From Candidatus Abyssobacteria bacterium SURF_5 (GTDB lineage Bacteria; Abyssobacteria; SURF-5), in contig QZKU01000064.1 in assembly GCA_003598085.1 (NCBI GenBank), positions 1 through 34,056 of the forward strand: DNA of 34,056 bases. The letters run 5' to 3'. The notes under the pieces are model-generated. The model ran no database searches. It saw only the letters and a list, made by a program, of their open reading frames with translations, and was not told where the DNA came from. The position numbers and the translations under genes were made by a program. Within the stretch, counting starts at the first letter, position 1. Each line of letters opens with the position of its first letter. Positions 1 through 6,883 of the stretch are shown piece after piece.

Positions 1-24
1 TTCAGCAAGCTTAGGTACTTCATG

Positions 25-98
25 AACCGCCGTGGTACGGAACCGTATGCCCGGTGGTGTGAGAGGTCGGCGGGGGCGACTCCGCCTCCTACTCGATT
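25..98 (+). ncRNA. 3' end of a group II intron (domains V and VI)
   Basis: Positions 25-58 are 34 nt, the usual length of group II domain V. They fold as a 7-bp lower helix (26-32 with 52-58, one G-U pair), two further G-C pairs, a 2-nt bulge (TG, 48-49) and an upper hairpin TACG/CGTA with a GAAC loop. The domain VI-like hairpin (about 62-90) follows, ending CCTACTCGAT with an unpaired A suited to branching. The sequence style (ACCGCCG...CGGTGGTGTGAGAGG) is familiar from bacterial group II introns. The intron body and reverse transcriptase lie outside the window to the left. The exact intron/exon junction, near 97-98, is inferred. It could be a dead fragment, since only the 3' end is visible. 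Confidence 0.7.
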
Positions 99-646
99 GG
101 CCCCGTATGCGAGATCGGCTTTCATCCATTGAAAAAGCGCCTGAAGGGCTTCATCGAATCTTTCCAATTTTGCCGAGACAGTATTAGCAGGCGCATTGAC
201 TTTATCATGACGTTGATGTACTCTGATCTCCACTGCGGAGCTCTCCCTCATCAGAGCATGAGGAAAACTTGGAATATCATCAGTATCCCGGCTGTAAACC
301 CAGCTTTGTTGCATGACGCGGATCTCCATCAATGGTTCCCGCCTGTCAATCATCGGGAGAAGTGGGCATGGACAACTCGCTTGTGAGAATGGGGCTTTGG
401 ATAAGCGAGCGACCTCGTGAGCGGCTGTTGGAATCTGTAGGGAATGTGTTCCAAGTGACGCTGGGAGAGGGCCTCGTAAGTCACTTGTGAAGAAATTGGG
501 CATTCTTCTCTATCTAAAAGCGATTCGGCCGGATTTCGATTGTCTTCTTGACGTTTGCAAGGTTGCAGGCTTTTTTACGCCCGCATCAGTACTCATAAAT
601 TTATATGTGGTTCTTTGCATAGGGTACGATACCATGCGGATAATGC
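99..646. other. Gap without a convincing gene
   Basis: This stretch is the 3' exon side of the intron plus the upstream region of the barrel gene. Two short plus-strand reading frames (129-386 with a TTG start, and 487-681) show no recognisable motif, signal peptide or ribosome binding site, and the second runs into the barrel gene. No -35/-10 pair with acceptable spacing and a useful distance to position 647 was found; TTGCAT at 615-620 with GATAAT at 639-644 lies too close to the start codon. The stretch around 385-490 (GAATGGGGCTTTGGATAAG onward) is G-rich and may be structured, but I could not assign it to an RNA family. Confidence 0.5.
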
Positions 647-3133
647 GTGGATCAAACAACGGATGTGCATCACCTGATTAAACTGTCTTTTACATGCGTT
701 GCCACCGGACTTGTATTTTTCTTGGCAGTATCGTTCTTGCTTCGGCCTACACCCCTTTTTGCGGGAGATATGGATGGCTGGGTCACCGTCAACTACGTCA
801 GAAGCGAAGATGACGGTGAAACATTCACGTCGATGGAACAGAGAGTGCGTCTGAACTGGAATACCGCGTTCAGCAATGTCGACTTGCTGAATCTGTACTT
901 TCAATTCGCCCGACAGGAACAGACAAATCCGGATTCGGAAGAACTGAGGCCGCTCGTCGGATTAAATCTTGTTGGACCGGAATACCGCTTAATGACGGAA
1001 TACAGACAGTTCACTGACCGGAATCTTGAAGACGACGGGTTCACGCTGGAGACCGACACATTCTTTACCGTACTGGACTTGGACTATGGTCCGGAATTTC
1101 CCGATCTGACATTGGATTTCATACGGGTTGAATCCAAGGACGACGCTGACGAACCGCGAACTGATTTCGTTGAAACCGATTTCGGCCTGCGGACCACGTA
1201 CCAGAACGGCCCGCTCTTGGTAAGATACTCGCACAGAGAAAACATTTTCGATAATAACCTCACGTTCCTGTCTCCCATCGAATTGGATGCTCCCATAGGA
1301 GTTGCCGTTGACATCGCAGGAACCATCTACGTGACGGACGCAGCGAGCGACCGGGTGCTAAGGTTCAGTCCTTCCGGCGCCTTCATTGGAGAGTTCGGGA
1401 GTTTCGGCACCGGCCAGGGCCTTTTCCGGGATCCCGCCGGCATCGCAGTCAGTCCGGATTCGATTTATGTCGTCGATTCCGGAAATGATCGAGTCCAACG
1501 ATTCGATCTGACAGGCACCTTCGTCTCTGAGTGGGGCATCCTCGGAAGCCAACCCGGTGAGTTCAATGATCCCTTCGGCATAGCAGTTGATCCCACCGGT
1601 GTTTATGTCACCGATCGGGTAAACGACCGAGTGCAAAAGTTTACTGCTGACGGCATATTCCTGTTCTCAATCATCGGATTTAATGAACCGCACGGAATCG
1701 CTTCAAGCGGGAGCCTTATTTTTGTGGCAGACACATCGAACCACCGCATCCAGGTGTTCACCGTCGATGGCACATTTGTCACCCAATGGGGTTCGTTCGG
1801 CTCTGGACCCGGCCAATTTCAGTTTCCCGCCGATGTCGCGGTCGATTCCTCGAACCGGGTCTATGTCACCGACAGAGGAAACAATAGAATCCAGGTTTTT
1901 ACAACCACCGGCGCATTCCTCGATTCCTTCGGAACCGCCGGCAGCGGTCCCGCAGAATTTCAGGCGCCCGAGGGTATTGCTATCACGCCGGCCGATGACC
2001 TTGTGGTGGCCGACACCGGAAACGGCCGGTTTCAGGTGTTGACAAACAACGGTATGTTTCGGTTCGCAATCGGATCGGTCAGCGCCGAGGAAAGAGGAAG
2101 AAGCACGGAATTGAGTCTGGATACTTTCAACATAGCTTATAGTAAAGAACTTTTTACCGGTGTATTCGCCTCCGTTGATTATGACCTGTTCCTATCCAAT
2201 GAGGAGGACAAGGATACGGGAGAAGACATCGTCGGCAGTGAAAATCACGATATCGATTTTCAGCTACGCCTGCTTCCCTACCGGTGGATGTCCTTTACCT
2301 CGCTTTATAACTTCCGCTTCCTGACTACGGAATCGGGCGATGTGGAAACGGATCGAGACGAATTTACGCAGTCGTACATCCTGGCCCTGCAACCCATTCA
2401 GCGCGCCATCTTCTCGGCCTCTTTCACCAAGGATGAGGTGGAAACCAATATCGGCCCCGATGAAGGAAGCACCTTCACCACGGTCAGCCTGAACATGTTC
2501 CCGACAAACCGGGTCAATCTCAACCTCAGTTATTCCGATCTCCAGAGCGAAGAAGACGGCGAGCAGGTCCTGGAAACGGATACCTTCAGCGCCATAGCCG
2601 ACATGAACCTGTACCGCGGGATCGATCTGAATCTGGCGGCTTCCACAAGCAAAACCCAGGATCTGGAAGCCGACGGGGAAATCGATACTCAGCGGGTGAG
2701 GGGACTGCTCAGGTTGGTGCCGAGACCGACTATGCTGATTAACCTCACCTCGGAATATACCACCAGCGACAGCACCTTTGCCGGGACGCCGGATATCAGC
2801 ACCGAGACGCTCCTCAGCAGCGCAGACATTACCTGGGCTCTCAGCAGGCGCCTCAGCCTGTTTTTGAACCTCGATTACCTCGAAAGCGAATCGGCCGACA
2901 TCAGCACCAGTGAGTTTAACTATCTATCCGACGTCATCTGGAGAATGAACAATTATCTGACGTTCTTCGTCGGCCACCGGGGAGGCACGGAAGAGGAGGA
3001 AGTTGCAAGTTTTAGAACGCAGGCAAGATTTCCCTTTATGTGGGATACCAGGATGACCGTTAATTATGAAATTGAAGCCGGACAGAAAACGGACAACCAG
3101 TTCTTCTTCTTTGAACTGAGCAAGCTTTTCTAA
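647..3133 (+). CDS. Outer-membrane beta-barrel protein with an inserted six-repeat NHL propeller
   Basis: The 828-residue protein starts with a signal peptide (about residues 1-40: hydrophobic GLVFFLAVSFLL, cleavage near LFAG/D). Residues about 45-205 and 478-828 are alternating amphipathic strands with acidic turns, and the last residue is Phe (ELSKLF), the classical outer-membrane barrel terminus. Between them, residues about 210-476 hold six NHL repeats (GIAV...VYVTD..N.R.Q.F...G.F), enough for a six-bladed propeller. By eye I count about 9 strands before and 19 after the insert, close to the 26-28 strands of MtrB-type porins, but this count is rough. GTG at 647 is chosen as the first start giving a full signal peptide; GTG 665 is an alternative and no strong ribosome binding site is visible. 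The genes downstream encode two lipoproteins and a 20-heme cytochrome, suggesting a porin-like sheath in electron transfer (inference). Confidence 0.8.
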   Translation: MDQTTDVHHLIKLSFTCVATGLVFFLAVSFLLRPTPLFAGDMDGWVTVNYVRSEDDGETFTSMEQRVRLNWNTAFSNVDLLNLYFQFARQEQTNPDSEELRPLVGLNLVGPEYRLMTEYRQFTDRNLEDDGFTLETDTFFTVLDLDYGPEFPDLTLDFIRVESKDDADEPRTDFVETDFGLRTTYQNGPLLVRYSHRENIFDNNLTFLSPIELDAPIGVAVDIAGTIYVTDAASDRVLRFSPSGAFIGEFGSFGTGQGLFRDPAGIAVSPDSIYVVDSGNDRVQRFDLTGTFVSEWGILGSQPGEFNDPFGIAVDPTGVYVTDRVNDRVQKFTADGIFLFSIIGFNEPHGIASSGSLIFVADTSNHRIQVFTVDGTFVTQWGSFGSGPGQFQFPADVAVDSSNRVYVTDRGNNRIQVFTTTGAFLDSFGTAGSGPAEFQAPEGIAITPADDLVVADTGNGRFQVLTNNGMFRFAIGSVSAEERGRSTELSLDTFNIAYSKELFTGVFASVDYDLFLSNEEDKDTGEDIVGSENHDIDFQLRLLPYRWMSFTSLYNFRFLTTESGDVETDRDEFTQSYILALQPIQRAIFSASFTKDEVETNIGPDEGSTFTTVSLNMFPTNRVNLNLSYSDLQSEEDGEQVLETDTFSAIADMNLYRGIDLNLAASTSKTQDLEADGEIDTQRVRGLLRLVPRPTMLINLTSEYTTSDSTFAGTPDISTETLLSSADITWALSRRLSLFLNLDYLESESADISTSEFNYLSDVIWRMNNYLTFFVGHRGGTEEEEVASFRTQARFPFMWDTRMTVNYEIEAGQKTDNQFFFFELSKLF

Positions 3134-3184
3134 TTCCCGTCCGTAATCTATAATAGGAACAAGATGACATCGAAGGAGAAAATC

Positions 3185-3784
3185 ATGCAACTGAAATATA
3201 ATTTTTCAAAAGGCTTCTCAATGAAATATGTCCCTCGCCTCATTCCTGTTGTGTTGTTCCTGGTTCTCAATGCAGCCTGCGCGCGCGACAGGAATTCTTT
3301 CAGACATCCCGAGGCCGATTTCAGCTCGATCACGCGGGTGGCGGTCATCCCCTTTGAGAACTACACGAATTCTCAATATGCCGGCGACATAGTGACCATG
3401 ATCTATATGTCCGAGTTGTTAATGAATGTGGATGTCGAAGTGGTCGAGCCGGGCGAGGTGGCTCGCGCTCTGGGGGCAGACGGCACTCGAGCCGGAAAAT
3501 TGAGCCAGAGCGAAATTAAATCGATCGGTTCCGCATTGAAAGCCGATACCTGTATCTTCGGCACCGTACAGGAGTATGGGACGGTGCGGGTGAGGAATGA
3601 AAATTATCCCGTCGTTTCCGTGAATGTGCGATGGGTTGACGCTCAGACCGGGACGATCATCTTCATGGCGTCGGTCTCTGAGGAAGGCAGCCCGCAAATC
3701 CCCGTGATCGACGTGGGCGAAGAGCAGCTTTACAGCGTTCTCGCCCGCAGGGCATGCAGGAAACTGGTAAACATGGTGAGATGA
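3185..3784 (+). CDS. CsgG/LpoB-like lipoprotein, first of a homologous pair
   Basis: This is a 199-residue lipoprotein whose hydrophobic stretch ends in a lipobox (LVLNAAC). The mature part opens with RVAVIPFENYTN, the first strand of the CsgG/LpoB/TolB-N-like fold, followed by VVEPGEVARAL and DTCIFGTVQEYG, which recur in the next gene. ATG 3185 is preferred over ATG 3164 because AAGGAG at 3173-3178 sits 6 nt upstream of it; ATG 3221 would give a shorter, more typical signal peptide and cannot be excluded. The gene lies 51 nt after the barrel gene and overlaps the next gene by four bases. Proteins of this fold act in the periplasm as assembly factors or secretion channels; a role in assembling the barrel or cytochrome is inference. 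Confidence 0.75.
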   Translation: MQLKYNFSKGFSMKYVPRLIPVVLFLVLNAACARDRNSFRHPEADFSSITRVAVIPFENYTNSQYAGDIVTMIYMSELLMNVDVEVVEPGEVARALGADGTRAGKLSQSEIKSIGSALKADTCIFGTVQEYGTVRVRNENYPVVSVNVRWVDAQTGTIIFMASVSEEGSPQIPVIDVGEEQLYSVLARRACRKLVNMVR

Positions 3785-4566
3785 CCGATATGCTGAAACA
3801 GACTCGGATTTCGATTATCGTTGCGCTTGGAATTCTCCTTTCTTTGCCTGCCTGCGGTTCGCGCACCTATGTGGTGCGCCCGGCCCCCGAGGTCGTCTCC
3901 TTTAATCGAATCGCCGTGTTCCCTTTCGAAAATCTGAGCGGCGTTCCCGAAGGCGGGGATAGAATGACGAGTATCTTGATCTCCGAGTTGCACAACGCAA
4001 ACCTGGTGAACGTTGTCGAGCCGGGCGAGGTGCAGCAATTCATCCTGCGGTCCCGAATCCGATTTCCATCGCAGCTCGACGTGAACTCGATCCGTGAAGC
4101 GTCGCGACAGTTGAATGCCGACGGCATAATCTTCGGTACCGTCAACGAATATGCGGTGATTACTACAGATCTCGGACCTCTGCCCGCCGTGTCCGCTTCG
4201 GTCAGGCTCGTCGATGCCGGCACCGGTGAAATCGTTTGGTCTTCAACGCATTCACTTCAGGGCGACTTTAAGGAAACCTTTTTCGGCATCGGAAGGGTAA
4301 ATTCGCTTGGCACCCTCTGCGAAATAGTGGTTGAAGATCTGATCGCAGAGTTGGGAGTGGCAATGTATCCCGAACTCGGACGCTCAAGAGAGGGCGTGGA
4401 GTGGACCTCCGCCGAGCCGAAAAAGCGGCGATCAGACAAAGGACCTGAGCCCGCGCTTCCTCTGTCGCCTACACGCACCGAACTGCAAACAATCGAGTCC
4501 GAACGCGAAAAGGCTCACAGCGACGTCTTACAGGAATGGCAAACAATAAAGGGCATTTCCGATTGA
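3781..4566 (+). CDS. CsgG/LpoB-like lipoprotein, second of a homologous pair
   Basis: The 261-residue product has a short signal peptide with a lipobox (LLSLPAC) and the same fold markers as its upstream neighbour: RIAVFPFENLSG, VNVVEPGEV, ADGIIFGTVNEYA and VRLVDAGTGEIVW. The two proteins are clearly homologous and probably arose by tandem duplication. This copy adds a charged C-terminal tail (from about residue 200, rich in Glu, Lys and Arg). The start ATG at 3781 overlaps the stop of the preceding gene (ATGA), pointing to translational coupling and roughly equal synthesis. An upstream in-frame start at 3754 is less likely because the overlap would be longer and the signal peptide poorer. 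Function is unknown; envelope assembly or scaffolding is inferred from the family. Confidence 0.75.
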   Translation: MTDMLKQTRISIIVALGILLSLPACGSRTYVVRPAPEVVSFNRIAVFPFENLSGVPEGGDRMTSILISELHNANLVNVVEPGEVQQFILRSRIRFPSQLDVNSIREASRQLNADGIIFGTVNEYAVITTDLGPLPAVSASVRLVDAGTGEIVWSSTHSLQGDFKETFFGIGRVNSLGTLCEIVVEDLIAELGVAMYPELGRSREGVEWTSAEPKKRRSDKGPEPALPLSPTRTELQTIESEREKAHSDVLQEWQTIKGISD

Positions 4567-4601
4567 TTAGCATCATCATTGACTGCAGGAGTTGTAGCAC
4601 C

Positions 4602-6134
4602 TTGAAAAAATATGGATTCTACAGATTCTCGGGATTTTTAACATTGCTTCTTCTTTTCTTCACCCTTTCAGCTTTCAACCGGGACGGCGGACCCGAAGAG
4701 ATTCCATGCCTTGAATGTCATGATGACCAGGCCGACGCCCTGAATGAGCGCTATGTGCATTATCCCTTCGAGATGAAACAGTGTGATGCCTGCCATGACT
4801 CCAAGACCTTCACTCTTACCGAGCAGATTCCTGATTTATGTCTCGTCTGCCATCGCGATTTTCGCAGTGAGCAGCAGGCCGTTGTGCATCCCGTGGCGGA
4901 GGACTGCACCTCCTGCCATAGTCCGCATGCGTCAAAAAATCCCCTGATGCTCCTGGAACAGGTTCCCGGTCTCTGTTTCTCATGCCACGAAGGGATCCCG
5001 CAGGAGGAGAAACCCAAGTCCGTCCATGCTCCCGTGGAAGGCGGGGAGTGCGTGACCTGCCATTCACCGCACACGTCCGAGAATGTTTCTCTGTTGAAGT
5101 TGAAACCTGCCGAATTATGCGGCGGCTGCCACGACTCGTCCGATCCCGATTTTTCAAAGGCCCACCTGAACCTGCTGAAGGCGGATGCCAAATGTCTTTT
5201 GTGCCACCGCGGCCATTTTTCATCTAATGATTCGCTCATTCTGGAAAACTCGCACTTTCCGTTTGCAGAAGGTATGTGCGATAGCTGCCATGAACTGCCG
5301 AGCGAGGCGAAAGAGATATCGTTGGTCGCCTCCGGATCCGAATTGTGTCTTACCTGCCATTCCGATATCGACGAGCTCCTCCAGGCGAAATTTCCTCACG
5401 TTGCCGCGACCGAAGACTGCCTGAGCTGCCACGGCCCACATGCGACCTCGAATGAGAAACTGCTGCTGGAGAAAGGACAGCAGATGTGCGGGCAATGCCA
5501 TGAAGAATTGATGGCTCAGCAAGAGGGGGCTCAGTTGCATGCCCCGTTCGAAGGAGGGGAGTGCGCCAAATGTCATGATCCGCATGGATCAAGTGAACCC
5601 GGCATTCTTTCCGGCGCTGAGACACAGCTGTGTCTTGGCTGCCATACGCGAATCAAGGAACAGATCGATAAAGCTCATCCGCATACCGCCGTCACGCAAG
5701 GATGCGTATCCTGTCATCAACCGCACCAGGCACAGTTGTCTTCGCTGCTCAAGCAGGAGGGGGAAGAGCTCTGTTTCCGTTGCCATGACTCGCGCCAGCG
5801 GGAAATATCCCGTTTCGTTCATTATCCTTACAAGGAAGGCGCTTGTCTATCGTGTCATTTACCCCACTCGGGGGTGGGAGTGGGGGATTTAACGAAGGAA
5901 GTCATCCAGCTCTGCACCACGTGCCACCGGAAAAAACATAAGGATTTTCCGCATCCCGTCGGCTTGAAGCCGTCGCCGGGCTTCATCGTGAAGCCTGAAA
6001 ACCGCCTGGATTTCGGACAAGACGAGGAAATCGTCTGCACTACCTGCCATCTTCCACATACTTCTGACGCGCCGTTTCTGCTTCGGATCGGCGTGACAGG
6101 AGGGGATCTCTGCTACGAATGCCATCAGCGATAG
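4602..6134 (+). CDS. Multiheme c-type cytochrome with 20 CXXCH motifs
   Basis: I count 20 CXXCH heme-attachment motifs in 510 residues, in the repeating doubled-CXXCH pattern (CTSCHSPHAS..., about one heme per 23 residues of the mature protein), with extra His residues such as HSPH and HGPH as likely distal ligands. The N-terminus KKYGFYRFSGFLTLLLLFF is a Sec signal peptide without a lipobox Cys, so the protein should be periplasmic or exported further. The TTG at 4602 is chosen because AGGAG lies 11 nt upstream and the signal peptide then begins normally. The in-frame ATG at 4536 would overlap the previous gene by 31 nt and add 22 residues before the signal peptide. It lies last in the set with the barrel and the two lipoproteins. 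A role in long-range electron transfer is inferred; no substrate can be read from the sequence. Confidence 0.88.
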   Translation: MKKYGFYRFSGFLTLLLLFFTLSAFNRDGGPEEIPCLECHDDQADALNERYVHYPFEMKQCDACHDSKTFTLTEQIPDLCLVCHRDFRSEQQAVVHPVAEDCTSCHSPHASKNPLMLLEQVPGLCFSCHEGIPQEEKPKSVHAPVEGGECVTCHSPHTSENVSLLKLKPAELCGGCHDSSDPDFSKAHLNLLKADAKCLLCHRGHFSSNDSLILENSHFPFAEGMCDSCHELPSEAKEISLVASGSELCLTCHSDIDELLQAKFPHVAATEDCLSCHGPHATSNEKLLLEKGQQMCGQCHEELMAQQEGAQLHAPFEGGECAKCHDPHGSSEPGILSGAETQLCLGCHTRIKEQIDKAHPHTAVTQGCVSCHQPHQAQLSSLLKQEGEELCFRCHDSRQREISRFVHYPYKEGACLSCHLPHSGVGVGDLTKEVIQLCTTCHRKKHKDFPHPVGLKPSPGFIVKPENRLDFGQDEEIVCTTCHLPHTSDAPFLLRIGVTGGDLCYECHQR

Positions 6135-6253
6135 GTTTTCCATTACTTCATAATCCTTTTGGCAAGTTTCGTGCTTCCTTTCCTCGATAATGAGGCCCAC
6201 GTATTTGCGGCCTCACCACCAATCAGCACCGTCAGGGCTTCAGGCGCTTTTTT

Positions 6254-6664
6254 ATGAATACACCCGTTGCAAACGACACGACAGCGCAGGAAAGGCGCCG
6301 CGCCTCTCGCATATCCTGCTCGCGTTTTGCCTGCTCCTGCTCTCTCAAACCGGAGTCCCCTTCTGAAGTGATCGGCGATCAGGAGAAGCTTGGAGCGCTT
6401 CTGCTCAACCTCTGTGCCGGTGGAGTATGTCTCGAAAGCAACTTCAAGCCTCGTCCCGGTTCGATGATGCAATTCCAAATCCGTCCAATTGAAGGGCCCG
6501 AAATGCGCGCCACCATTAAAATCCTCCATGCTCGCCCCTCCCGTGCAAAAGGATTTTATAAAATCGGTTCGGAATTCGAGGACCTCAGCGAAGAAGACCG
6601 GCAGAACCTGCTGACGCTCTTGCACATGGTGGAGCGTATCGAGAAGGACCTTGCTCAAAAGTAA
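6254..6664 (+). CDS. PilZ-domain protein (possible cyclic-di-GMP receptor)
   Basis: The 136-residue protein begins with an Arg cluster, ERRRASRI, that fits the RxxxR motif binding cyclic-di-GMP. About 35 residues later it has NLCAGGVCLES, matching the second PilZ motif (D/N-x-S-x-x-G) except that the Ser is Cys. The rest follows the PilZ beta-barrel pattern (MMQFQIRPIEG..., KIGSEFEDLSEEDRQNL) with the usual C-terminal helix. No good ribosome binding site precedes the ATG, which follows a run of T. The gene stands alone, 119 nt after the cytochrome gene and about 100 nt before the next promoter. A cytosolic signalling role is inferred; the Ser-to-Cys change may weaken ligand binding. Confidence 0.75.
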   Translation: MNTPVANDTTAQERRRASRISCSRFACSCSLKPESPSEVIGDQEKLGALLLNLCAGGVCLESNFKPRPGSMMQFQIRPIEGPEMRATIKILHARPSRAKGFYKIGSEFEDLSEEDRQNLLTLLHMVERIEKDLAQK

Positions 6665-6759
6665 AAAACCATCTTTTTTAGAAAAATTCCACGCTTGGAT
6701 TCAGTAATTTGACCCACTCGCCCGAAACACGGAATTCGGTGCCGCCTGCTGTTACGGCA

Positions 6760-6788
6760 TTGACATTTTTCGTCACCGGCGTTATATT
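6760..6788 (+). promoter_or_regulatory. Sigma-70-type promoter for the acyl-CoA synthetase operon
   Basis: TTGACA at 6760-6765 and TATATT at 6783-6788 are separated by 17 bp. Transcription should begin near 6795, leaving a leader of about 90 nt before the ATG at 6884. I saw no riboswitch fold or terminator in that leader. Confidence 0.6.
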
Positions 6789-6883
6789 GATGCAGAACAA
6801 GTCTTCGGCCGAGTTTGATGTACTTCCACCTCAAATGCAAGCCGGCAGTGCCTCTCGCCAAAGCGCTAGAATGAATCTTGCTC

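Noticed and set aside
129-386. 85-codon plus-strand frame after the intron end
   Set aside because: TTG start, no ribosome binding site, no recognisable motif, and composition unlike the neighbouring genes.
487-681. 64-codon frame overlapping the barrel gene start
   Set aside because: Runs into the barrel gene in another frame and shows no conserved feature.
3149-3154. TATAAT between the barrel gene and the first lipoprotein gene
   Set aside because: No matching -35 at 15-19 bp; at best a weak internal promoter.
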